64,000 nucleotides of DNA from Gordionus sp. m RMFG-2023. Lineage: Eukaryota > Nematomorpha > Gordioida > Chordodea > Parachordodidae. Numbering within the stretch: position 1 is the stretch's first letter; every line of letters starts with the position of its first letter. The notes beneath the pieces were generated by a model. The model did not search any database, had not been told where the DNA came from, and saw only the letters and a program-made list of their open reading frames with translations. The stretch is taken from assembly GCF_954871325.1 (NCBI RefSeq), contig NC_088775.1, forward strand, positions 13,245,561 through 13,309,560. The letters run 5' to 3'. Below are positions 24,879 through 35,640 of the stretch, piece after piece. Both the position numbers and the translations under genes were made by a program.

Positions 24879-26158
24879 AGATTTCTCTAGGTTAAAGAAC
24901 GCCATCTCCATATGCATAGTGATTTTTTCCTACTCTAAACCTATATTAGTTGGTTATCATTCATCAATAGTTTTTATGGAATTTATTTAATTTTTATTTT
25001 GTAAAATTTATGAAATCCTGCATGTTAACATTACCTTAGGGATTATAATTATGATATTTAACGGTTGCTATGCGTTATTTTCTTTTTAATTTAAAATTAA
25101 AATAATATATACAAAGATTTTAATTTAATTTTTAACCATTAGAATTGGCAATTTCTCTATTTGCAAAAGAAAGCTAGGTTTACTTCCATTATCTTCTATC
25201 TTTCAGCTTTCATCTCAAATCTTCTTTAACCTTATTATTTTCAATCTATTACTATCCCTAATTCCCTTTTGAATAAATGCTACCATATGGCTATTATGAA
25301 CCCAGGCCTCATAGCCCGGATAGCAGGAGGGAGAAATTTGTCCCATTCAAGAACGTTTTTTCCACAATTGCAGGGAAAACTCAAAACTCTCTACCAACTT
25401 TCTTGCATGAAATCGAAATGGATATAATTCGATCACCAACACATATTCAATAATGTAATTTATAAACTCTCAATAACAAATACACTAATCCTTGCATCAA
25501 TTTATTACAAAACTTTTTCGGCAAAACTATTCCTGCAAACAAATTTATACAAATGTTTTGCTAAGAAATTCTAATCCCATATATATTAGACAAATTATCA
25601 CGAAAGCATCGTCACGAATGAATTCCATTTTAAGGTTCTATTTTGGTTAAGGTTATATTATAATAATATTAAATTATGTCTTTTTTAATTTTATCGAAAT
25701 CGAAATTTATTACTGACTCCTCTCTAAATTTTAGAAACAACCCTGAGGTATCTATTTGACTTTATTTGATTCATGATCTAAGCTAAAACCTGATATAAAT
25801 AGTTAATATACAAATGCTTTCATTTCTCTAAACCTAAATAGGGATGAAGCTTATGGTTTATCCGTCATTTAACATATGTCTGGCATATCATTAAAATAAT
25901 TCTTATGGCTAGTTGGATAATTTAATCGCGAAGAGGCATTGGCGATAATGTTTTTATGGAAATGCATTTACAGTAATATTATTTTTTGTGATGGTACTAA
26001 TAATGCATCGCGATAATAGTCGTAATTTATTTGCCAAAAATTCTTTTGCTTTAAGTGACATTCATGGTGTCGCCTTTGGCAGTAAGAGTTCTGTGGTATT
26101 ATCATAAGCTGTAAGCTACCAATAGTATTAAAATGTGGAACATAATAAAAGGATAGGA
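24879..26158. other. Gene-free spacer
   Basis: No gene. It has degenerate units related, in reverse orientation, to the 18.0-kb array at about 25918-26015 (GGCGATAATG, ATGCATCGCGATAAT). A GC-richer patch (25300-25400) has no recognisable coding content. Confidence 0.4.
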
Positions 26159-27816
26159 CAGTGGCGTAGCCAGGATTTATCCATGGGGGGGGGGGAAGGG
26201 GGGGATCCTCAATCGTAGATGCATCAATATATAAGCGATTGGACTGTCTAAAAACTATTCTAGGTTTAAAAATTTCAATCCCAAACATATTAGCGATCTA
26301 CTTTACTTTCTCGTATATTTCATGAAATTTTCATTCACATTATCTCTGATATTTGTTAATATTTCAACATTATCTTTTGCCCTATTTATAACCTCCCTTA
26401 AATCCAAATCAATATTTTGTAGCATTTGCTAAAATCATATGTATAATTTAATAAAAAATATACACATTGAATTGATATAAAAATGTGGCTTCGTAATAGC
26501 CTGCAAAAGATTGTCAGCATCTGCGGAATCTTTTACTTTGCTTGATATGTAGGATTTAAGCGCTGAAAAATATCTTCATATAATTCGATGAAAAATATCA
26601 CTGATTGTTGTCATTCAATAAATAGTTGGGTAAAATCTTTTTAGTTTTTTTTGATTATTTGAATCAATATCATAAACGTTCGGTTAAAAGGCTGCCTCTT
26701 CTTGGGTGGAGTGAAAAAGTCACAAACCGACGATATTGTTTTTATATTTTGAAAAATATATTAGAATTATAAAAAGATATCTATAATACATATTAAAATC
26801 CAATTAATTCCAATTAAATCCGGATGTCTCGAATTTCGCATGCCTCATATATCATCAAATTTAGGCAATGTGAACTAAAGTGAACATATAGAGCTGTGCT
26901 ATAAAGCTCTCTAATTCTTGACTACACTCCTTTAACGTGACAACTCATCGAGGGAGCTCTTTCATATCCTTGGTCTCTCATTAGATTTAAATATAAGTCT
27001 TGAATGGATGCTAAAATTTTTTGGCTGTGTCATGTAAGTCAATAAATTGAACAAAGTGTTCCTTCATTTTGAAATCACCTGATTCCATATCAATAAGCCT
27101 TACTGCTATTGATAATTGCTCTAAGTTACTAACATCCGAAGTCTCATCTGCCAAAACACTAAAAAATGGTGATGCTTTCACTTTTGAAGAAATTTTTTTC
27201 AATATGAACCTATTGCATATGGCTATTATTTCATTTTGAATACTTGGACTAAGGTAGGGTAGGTGGCATTTTTAGCAGAGCTTTCATAAAGCTTTATATA
27301 GTTATCATTATTATTACATAAAAGTTTCAACAATTCCTTGAAATTCCCTTCATTATGAGAAGAGTATGTAAGTGTGAAGGAGCCAGCAGATATTCTATGA
27401 GCTCTTAATGCTAAGCCCTGCCTCCCTAATCAAATGATTGCATCAATTATTATAATTATTCTTGTTCTGTTGGTTGTGACAATATCAAAAAAAATTTTAT
27501 TCAATACATTAGATATTGATATCTTTTGATTCATAGAGATGACTTTTAAAGCATCCGATATCTCACAAGAATTGAGATGGTAAATATTTTAGTTCATATA
27601 ATTTTTAATATATATTTTTAAACCATGTGATCATTTAAAATTGAAAATTCTTATTTGTTTTTTTTAAATATATTTCATTTTGATATCGTATATAAATTTA
27701 TTTATAATTTGAAACGGTTTTTTAAATAAAATTATTCGCAATAAGAAAAAAAATTTTTTTCGGACGTTATGGGAGGGGTTTAAACCTCAAAACCTCCCCC
27801 CTTGTCTACGCCACTG
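26159..27816 (-). mobile_element. hAT transposon, DUF4371/ZMYM type, internally deleted
   Basis: Ends: CAGTGGCGTAGCCAGG at the left and, read inward from the right, CAGTGGCGTAGACAAGG. The flanking octamers GGATAGGA (26151-26158) and GGTTAGGA (27817-27824) match at seven of eight positions, giving the expected hAT duplication. The transposase runs on the minus strand. A G-tract next to the left terminus is shared with other members of this TIR family in the window. Confidence 0.9.
26190..27600 (-). pseudogene. hAT transposase (DUF4371) remnant
   Basis: Read from 27430 downward on the minus strand, the remnant shows RQGLALRAHR, then NEGNFKELLKLL, YESSAKNATYPT, IQNEIIAICNRFILKKI, and FFSVLADETSDVSNLEQLSI (27190-27011). 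This is the classic order of the DUF4371 region of ZMYM1-like hAT transposases, with the ADETSD motif carrying a catalytic acidic residue. Further down come LDLREVINRAKDNVEIL and, at 26288-26200, MFGIEIFKPRIVFRQSNR, which belongs to the same family. The frame is broken several times (around 27240, 26900 and 26300). The C-terminal dimerisation region is missing before the TIR, so the copy is dead and internally deleted. Confidence 0.88.
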
Positions 27817-27824
27817 GGTTAGGA

Positions 27825-29521
27825 GTAGGGATATACAGTATCTTACTAAATCTACAATCACTTATGACAACCAATATAGTTCTCGTAAACCCTTGGGGAG
27901 TCTTGTGAGAAACAATATAAGGCACCAAATTATAAGATCACTCGATTGATATGTCAGTTGGCAGTATGAGAATATTAAATAAATTATAATCTAGGCACGG
28001 AAAATGCAACAACTGACATTTTGGGACTGCCAGTTAAATTTGGTCCACCTTTCTGCCACCGATGTGCAAAATTTCCAAGTTTACATTATTTTATTTTGGT
28101 TAAAATCTTAATCAGGTCTTATTTAAAAATCGACCCAAATCGGGCTTTTTGACAAGAATAGATGAGAGATATGATATATATTTTGAATAAAACTAGAGCA
28201 CTTGACCTCAGTCAATAAACTCAAAGTTGTTTTCCCAAAGGAATAAAGATAGACGAGTAGGTGACTCGTATATTAGAACGGTCTTATTAATAGTTCGAAA
28301 ACCCTAGGATTAAAAATGAATGACCTCTACCGTGGCCATCTTTGTATCACAACGATGAAATAAATAATTAAATATTATGTCTGATGTCCTAAGATGAATC
28401 TGTAGAAAAAATCTTGTGAAAAGATTTAGTGAAAGCCAAAAGAATAAGGTCGATATTCCCGAACTGCCGCTTTACTCATGGAATATCCCAAAACCAAGAT
28501 ATATGGAAAAATAAACATCTGGATACAAAGCCAATTAATCCTTAATCTTTTGTACTTTATTTTGCTAAATGGGAAGTTAAAGAATTTATCCCAAGACTAT
28601 ATTGTTTTGCCATTCATTATAGATTTATTAATTTTCATAAAAGACTTGAACTACTGTGTGAATGTGAGCACCCCTTGGTATACTGAACGAGATAAGTGGA
28701 GAATCTTGGGCAAGAATAGATCTGACCAACTGATACCATTTCAGATTGACTTGGTTGAATTTGAATGGTTTGGTTAATTTCACATAACACTTACGGCTGA
28801 TGTAGCATGAGATATTAAGTTATTGTTACCATCGATATTATTATTAGATGCTGTAATTCGTAATGTATAAAATGGAATATTAACAGATTGAAACTAGTGT
28901 GTGGGATCCTGGAAATTAAAATATGGTCCGTTAAAGGTAAATCTAATGTTTTTGTTATAATAGTTTACACCGACAAATTAAAATTTACAACTTATTAATA
29001 TATTTTATCTACAAAATTGTAGTTTATGTAAATTATATATATATAATAAATACTAAAATTAGAATGATAAAATAATAAAATAAAGGTTTATCATAATAAA
29101 ATAAAAGTTGATTTAATAGGTATGCGTGGTTAGATATAATATCCAATCTGAATATCTAATTAATTGAATATTATTATATGTTAAAAAGATAAGTGGATAA
29201 AATATTTCCTAAATATAACTAAAATCATATGTTATATTACTAAATAAATTATTGTTCCGGATATTGCAACATTCCTCTCTCTCAAGCTGAAGGAAATTCT
29301 TTGAAAGTCGCTTGTAATTCTAGTTGTAGCGGTTGTCTTAACGTTTATCTAGTTTGTTGGTTTGATTAATTATTGAGCTATTGGTTTATAGTTAGTTGTT
29401 TGTGTTTTGTCTATTTGCTTATCGATTGATCCTAGGTAGATTTGTCATTAACTTTCATTATTATCCTTATTTAATTAGTTTACATTATCATTAAATAATA
29501 CATGTATGTATCTATAGGATA
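27825..29521. other. Unassigned region with a MITE relic and one orphan frame
   Basis: At about 28030-28165 there is a relic of the TAGTGTTGCTAAACG family (TTTTGGTTAAAATCTTAATC, AAAATCGACCCAAATCGGG). On the + strand 28478-28777 is open for 99 codons from an ATG (MEYPKTKIYGKINIW, ending LVEFEWFG). It is not matched to a family and has no neighbouring open frames or clear splice signals, so I do not call it a gene, although its composition is less repetitive than most open frames here. Confidence 0.35.
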
Positions 29522-30785
29522 TAGTGTTGTACGAAGTTCGTTTTTTTGAAAAAAATGATGAACGGCGTTTTTTTTATTTTTGACTTTGAACGTGAACGCG
29601 TTCCTTTTTTATGACCAATGCGTTCGAATTTAACGTTCGTTCAATTTTAAAAATACTTTTTATTTTTATTCATTTGAAAAATTTAATATTTCCGATTTTT
29701 TTTTAAAAAAGTATTATTTATATTTTTTAATCGGCTCTGTATTTTCTGTTCACATTTCAATTTTTTTAACACGTAGTTTATTAATTTGAATATTATTGTT
29801 TATATTTTAATTTAATAGATTAGCATAAGCATGGATATTATTATTTAATCCTCATCATCTTATTCTGAAAATCCAAAATCAAATGATTAAATTTGAAGAA
29901 AAAATGCATTTGGTATATTTGACCCCAATAATAACGATAGTTACTATAAAATTAAAATAAATTAGTGGCCTCAAGTATGGTCAACCATTGATAGACGCCA
30001 TATTAAATGGGATTAATAAAAGGTATTAAATCTATCACTCTCAATTAATTACATATATTTTATTTTTTTTAAAGATTTGAACATATATATGAAGATAAAT
30101 ATGTTCTTTCTGCAATTATAAAACCAGTATTCAAGCTTCAATGGCCATGGATAAAATTTCCACAGAACGAACCTATTAAAAATAAACTTATAGCTTTATT
30201 GAAAAAAATGCCATGAAAACCCTAGAAATGATAATGCAAAAACTATTAATTTGGAGATATCCTTTTTTTTTGTCGAGGAAGTAGAGAATGGATTGGAGGA
30301 GGATAACTTATCACGATTTTTTGAAGCAAATAACGAAACAATAAATGTTTTAATAAATTCCCCACATTAAAAGAGTTATTTATCTCATCTACCCTTGAGC
30401 GCGTTTTTAATATAGCTAATGCCGTATTAACTCCCAAGCGTTCCTGTCTATCAGATGAAAATTTAAAAAAATATTGTTATTAAAAATTAATAAGAAAAAT
30501 TTTTTATAAATAAAAATATCTTTTTTGATATATTATATTGAATTTATAATTATATTATCAAAATATAACTATATTATTTTTTAACATGCCTAATATTGTG
30601 TTAATAAATATAAGACATTTATTTATATTAGATTAAATTTTTAAAAAAATTTATCAGAAAATTTTGAACAGTTCATGAACGTGAATGCGTTCCTTATTTT
30701 TGAAAGTGAACTTGAACATGAACGCGTTCGATATTTGTCAATGAACGTTGAACGCGTTCGATTTTTAGAAATGTTTACAACACTA
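29522..30785 (+). mobile_element. hAT transposon copy, TAGTGTTGTA ends
   Basis: The left end TAGTGTTGTACGAAGTTCG and the right end, read inward, TAGTGTTGTAAACATTTC bound 1264 bp. Subterminal zones carry repeated GAACGCGTTC and GAACGTGAACGCG motifs on both sides, typical of hAT transposase-binding repeats. A transposase remnant lies inside on the + strand. A clean 8-bp duplication was not found (ATAGGATA against GATAATAA). Confidence 0.78.
30060..30482 (+). pseudogene. hAT transposase C-terminal remnant
   Basis: Frames read YEDKYVLSAIIKPVFKLQW (near 30085-30140), resembling the hAT YxxxAxxLDPRFK block. They then read LKELFISSTLERVFNIANAV (near 30366-30423) and LTPKRSCLSDENLKKYC up to TAA at about 30482. 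The ERVFNIAN-TPKRS-LSDEN order is the canonical hAT dimerisation motif (usually ERLFS-AG-LTP-RSRLSPEN). Several stops and frameshifts separate the pieces and the N-terminal half is not recognisable. Confidence 0.85.
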
Positions 30786-31524
30786 GATAATAATAATATG
30801 AATTCCCAGAATAAAATTTAATTCGAAAAATTGAGATAAGAATATATTTATATACCCAATGTTGAATTGATTATGAGAATATTGATACCGCATGGTCAAT
30901 TCTGCAAGCTTTGTTGTTTCATTCATTTATAGGCATCGTACTAGATTGTACGGTGTTATCGTTATATAGGATTGCATCAAGTTAATATCATATCGCATCA
31001 TTTATATCACTCTTAGTATCATTATCATGATCAGGGTTGCCAGGTCAAATTTTCAAATTGCGGAGAAATATGATATTTTGCGGGAGAAATATGAAAATTG
31101 CGGGAGAAATATGAAAATTGCGGTAGAAATAAAACATTTGCTAAAAAAGGCCCACAAAATCCCGGCCGCCGGGATTTTGAATTGACTTAATTATCCGCCT
31201 ATTATTTTTTATAATTATTTATATAAATACAAATTCGGTAACTATTTTTCAAAATAAAATAACATCTTGATCTATTTTAATATATTAATTTATAAAAAAG
31301 AATGTAAACAAGATAAAATTTTATAAAAAACAAACGATTTTAATTTTACAATGTAAAAAATATATTTTATGCGAATGTTCCGCGAAACATCCGCAATTGG
31401 AAATCTACCTTGTGTGTGTATATAACATTATAGGGATATGCGCTAAATTATCACGCATCCCGTTTAAATATATAATAAGGTAATATTGTACTCATTTCAA
31501 TGATAATTATTTTATTTATTATTG

Positions 31525-32455
31525 TTCAATCACATTATTATAATCAGTGCATGAGAGTGTATCTACATCCATTGCAAAACAAAAATATTCTCCAAAAATA
31601 AGAAATAATACAGATGCAACTACGGTTGCAGCAATTGTAATTACTTATCTTGTAGTACAACATTCACAGAGCTACTTATCATTACAATGTAAGTAGACTC
31701 TTTCCCCATAATATTTAACGACTCCAAGATAAATGAAAACCTTACTTGTAGAACAAAAATGAGCAAGGATATCATCAATGTTTTAGAACCTGAATTCAGG
31801 AGGTCAATTATTGACGATTTGAAAGATGGGCATGCATATGCAACTCTAGCAGATGCATCTAATATGGGAAATATTAATATATTTTTTTTGATCCTTCGCT
31901 ATTTCAACAAAATTAAGGACGTTTCAAGAAAACTATTAAATTTTTTCCCCTCAAATAGTGAAAAATCCAAAGACATAGCTAACCATATAATGGTAAATAT
32001 AGAAGATTAGGGATTATCAATAAATTACATGTCAACTTTATGATCTGATAATGCCTCAAAGTCAGCACAATGTTGGTTGCGATATGTTCCTAATACCCGC
32101 CATTTATAGAATTTTAAAATTTTATAAACCTTTAAATATTTCTTAAATAAAGATTATAAAAGCTGTCCTAACATTTTGAAAATTTTTTTCAGTAATGAAT
32201 GGCAGAGGTATATTTAGGAATGATTTCACATGTAGGAAAACTACATACTGTTAATGTGCAGTTGCAATCAGAAGAATCTTAACAAAGATTCACAAAATTA
32301 TGCTGCAGATGTGTTAATCTTTACAGTTAAAAATTGACAATAAATTTTATGGCGCCATTGTTAAAACTATATTAAAATGTTTAAATATTTTAAAAATACC
32401 GATAGACATTGTTGTCTTGTTTGAGGATATTGTAATGCTCTCTATTTTTGATTTA
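31525..32455 (+). pseudogene. Inverted partial copy of the hAT transposase
   Basis: Plus-strand frames (for example 31759-32010, beginning MSKDIINVLEPEFRRSIIDD) match, position by position, the minus-strand copy between about 34080 and 32880. This copy lacks a stretch after GATAATGCCTC (the match jumps to the GTTGCGATATGTTCC block) and has many stops. A roughly 35-bp direct repeat (TTTACAATGTAAAAAATATA, then ATGCGAATGT) flanks it at about 31346 and 32451, suggesting it was inserted by recombination or template switching. Confidence 0.8.
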
Positions 32456-32526
32456 CAATGTAAAAAATATATTTATTTTATGCGAATGTATAAATAAAAA
32501 AATATGGAAAATTAAATATAATATTA

Positions 32527-34080
32527 ATTATATATTATTTGAGATTTAAATAATGGAACTAAACGTTTACCGTCGTTATTGAGATATTCATAACATTCCT
32601 GGCATCTAATGTTGTTAAAGTAATCCTTTTCCCAGGCAGTCCTCATCAGGCTAAAAATGCGCTCGGATGGGGCATTAGAATGAGGTAAAGAAGACACACT
32701 CGCAAATTTTTTCCAAGCATGGGGATTTATTGTTATTACGAAAAAATTCTACCCGTTTCTCCTCTGCTTTTAGACAATCTAACTTTAAGTATTCTGGCGA
32801 ATCATAAAAAATAGAGAGAATTACAATCTCCTCAAACAAGACATCAATGTCTTTCGGTATTTTTAATATATTTATAAAATTACAAAAACCATCAATTGAC
32901 GGTTTCTGTTAATATTTATACATTTGTAAATAGAGTTATTAAAATCAAATTTTGATCGTAAATATTCTAAAATTGTCTTAATAAAAATATCTGCTTCATT
33001 TAAATGTGTAATAATTAGAGTATTATTTGAACATTTAATATTTTTAGCAATAGCGTCATAAAATTTATTATCAATTTTTAACTGTAGAGATGAACAGAGC
33101 TGTAGCATGATTTTGTGAATCTTTATTAATAAAGAATATTCTGATTGCAACTGAATATTAACTTCATGAAGTAGATTTCCTACATGTGAAACTAATCCCA
33201 AATATGCTTCTGCTATTTCATACTTGAAAAAATTTTTCAAAATTTTAGGACAGCTTTTAAAATCTTTATTTAAAAGGTATTTTTTTAAAGGTTTGTAAAA
33301 TTTTAAAATTCTATCGATGGCAGGTATTAACGATAAGCACCTGATAGGTACATATTGCAACAACTCACACCATTTTAAGTCAGACCACTCCACCAACTCT
33401 TTTAATTCATTAACTCTTATAGTTGATGAATTAAATCGTTAAAACATCTCATCATAATTATTTCGACATCCACAGATAGTGCATTCATTGCCTTCTTGCA
33501 AGAATCATGTAGTATATGGCATATACAGTCAATTGGTATTAATTCATTATTGTGCGGCCTCAATTCGGTAAATACACTTTGGTTTTTGCCAAAATTTACA
33601 GAGGCATTATCAGCGCAGAAAGCTGACATGCAATTCATTGATAACCCTGAATAATCAGCTATATTTACATTATGTGGTTAGCTACATCGCTGGATTTTTC
33701 ACTATCCAAGGTAAAAAATTTAACAGTTTTATTGAAATGTTCTTATTCTTGTTGAAATAGCGAAAGATCAAGGGAAATGTTTTAATATTTCCCTTATTAG
33801 ATGCATCTGTCTCTTTCAAATCGTCTAGAATTGACCTCTAGAATTCAGGTACTAAAACACTTGTGATAGCCTTGCTCATTTTTGTTAGGTTTGCATTTAT
33901 ATTAGAGTCGTTAAATATAATGGGAAAAAGATTCGACCAACATTGTGATGATATAGCTCTGTGAATGTTGAACTACATGATAGGTGTATACGATTTCCGC
34001 AACTGTAATTGCATCTGTATTATTTATTATTTTAGGAGAATATTTTTGTATTGCAATCGATGTTGATACACTCCTTTGTA
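32527..34080 (-). pseudogene. hAT transposase (main copy)
   Basis: Reading down from 34080, the order is as follows. The N-terminal region ends near LTKMSKAIT. The core at 33638-33417 is MNCMSAFCADNASVNFGKNQ, then IPIDCICHILHDSCKKA. 33396-32872 reads VEWSDLKWCELLQYVPIRCL, IPAIDRILKFYKPLK and HVGNLLHEVN. The C-terminus is SNAPSERIFSLMRTAWEKDY and ends QIIYN-stop at about 32527. FCADNASVNFG and SNAPSERIFSLMR are standard hAT landmarks, the latter the dimerisation motif. At least two frameshifts (near 33400 and 32890) and a break near 32690 inactivate it, but it is well preserved. Confidence 0.9.
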
Positions 34081-34494
34081 CTGATGAATGAAATGATGTT
34101 GATTTATTATTGGATAAAAATAAAACAGGATAGAAAGAAATTTACAAACTAGACATGTTTTTCGAATAAATATTTAAAATTTATTTTAAAAATATAAAAA
34201 TAATCAATTACTGTCTCTCAAAATTATTATTTATATATTAAAAACGTTAAAAACCTTTTAAAAAAATTGCGGTAGATTTTTGCGGGAGATCTATAATTGC
34301 GGTAGTTTTGCGGGAAAGAGATGTCTGCGTGTAAACTAAAAAAATTGCGGGAGTCTCCCGCTGATGGGGGGAGACATGGCAACCCTGATCATGATAGTTA
34401 CGATAGTTTACAGTGTTTGAAATAATAGTAATTTATATAAAATATATGTGCGCGCGTTGGATATAAAATTTTTTATATTGAAATCATATGTTAT

Positions 34495-34899
34495 TAGTGA
34501 AGGTCACGATTCAGTCTTTGGTCCAGACCAGATTGATGCATCTGACCGGACCATGGTATTTTAAAAAAGATCGATCCAGATCGTGGTCTTAAATAAAAGA
34601 CTCATTTTATTTTTTTGGTATTTTATATTTTTGTTTTTACCTCTTATTTATTGGGACTTTATTTAAAATGCTTCTTTGAAAAAATTATATTTTTCATATT
34701 GCAAAATAAAAATGAACTAAAAATTCACAAAAACTAACTTCTCTAGAAAAATAACATAAAATAAAATATACAAAAAAATAGGTAAAAAAATAAATAAAAG
34801 ACTGATCCGGACTGTTGTCACCAAAAAAAGATCGATTGTCCTCCGGTCCAGTCCGGTCCCAGTCTAATACAGTTAGGACTGAACCGTTGACCTTCACTA
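34495..34899. mobile_element. hAT-type MITE, TAGTGAAGGTCA ends
   Basis: Left TAGTGAAGGTCACGATTCAG; right, read inward, TAGTGAAGGTCAACGGTTCAG. The flanking octamers TATGTTAT (34487-34494) and TATATTAT (34900-34907) match at seven of eight positions. The 405-bp body has subterminal GGACCGG and GATCGATCC blocks on both sides and no transposase. Confidence 0.85.
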
Positions 34900-34959
34900 T
34901 ATATTATATTCTTCAAAAATTTTATCACGTTTTAAAATAAGTTCTAAGCCTGTCATTAG

Positions 34960-35640
34960 GATTTCAGTGTGTTGTTTATAGTTTATTTTTCTAGATGCTG
35001 CCAATATTGTTGGCCTTTGAAATTCATGATATGGTCTTTCAAGCGTTTAGGTATTTCTTTTACTCTAATGGGTTTTCATATCTATCGTTGTTTGTTCCAC
35101 TTTATTGACTCTCTCCCTTCTGTAAAATCACGGTGGGACATTCGTCTTTCTGCCCATTTTTTTATATTATTGATCTCTGCAGTCGGGACTTCATTGGGCA
35201 CTTTTTTTCTTAATCTGACCCAGATATCTTCTTATTGTACAATTGCTTGTGTCTACTTTGTAAATCAAGCTACCTTCTCTTTTTGTTATTATGCCTTCGT
35301 CATATTTGTTGAACTAAACTTAATTACCAACTTGTATTGTTCTTGTAGGTGTTGTGGTCTTCTCCGTTTAGGTTTAGTAAATCATATATGGTTTTTGTCG
35401 TGTATGGGAAAAACATTCCGCTGGGTAGAATCCCCATCAGCATATGGTGTGTTTCGGTGAATAGAAACTTTTCTAAACGATATCTAAAAGTCCGTGTTGT
35501 TATTTTCTATATTTCTTTTCATGTGCAATTTCAACATCTTTACTATACGTTCAGCCTGACTATTAGACTGCTGGTGATATGCAGACGTTAGTGTAGGTTA
35601 AATACCGTGATCGATAAAAAACCTTTCAAATAATTTGCAT
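34960..35640 (-). pseudogene. Ty3/Gypsy integrase remnant
   Basis: Minus-strand frames from 35635 downward give KLFERFFIDHGI, then TLTSAYHQQSNSQAERIVK (the integrase core with its catalytic glutamate in QAER). These are followed by HRNTPYADGDST and YDEGIITKREGSLIYKVDT, ending RRYLGQIKKK. This is the usual Ty3/Gypsy order: the core end YHPQSNGQAER, then the C-terminal W-G-x-I-x-x-R-x-G-Y-V region ending RHxxQL. At least three frame breaks. The upstream part of pol is missing where the element at 35641 abuts. A 163-codon plus-strand frame here is only the antisense shadow. Confidence 0.88.

Larger units (their letters stand above)
31032..34387 (-). mobile_element. hAT transposon with perfect TSD and inverted internal copy
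   Basis: Terminal repeats are CAGGGTTGCCAGGTC (left) and, read inward from the right, CAGGGTTGCCATGTC. ATCATGAT occurs on both sides (31024-31031 and 34388-34395), a perfect 8-bp duplication. Subterminal TTGCGGGAGAAATATG and TTGCGGTAG repeats sit at both ends. Inside are a fairly complete transposase reading on the minus strand (about 34050-32527) and a second, shortened copy on the plus strand (about 31525-32455), so the element folds back on itself. Total 3356 bp. Confidence 0.93.

Noticed and set aside
34969-35460. 163-codon + strand open frame
   Set aside because: The minus strand of the same interval reads as Ty3/Gypsy integrase, so this is an antisense shadow.
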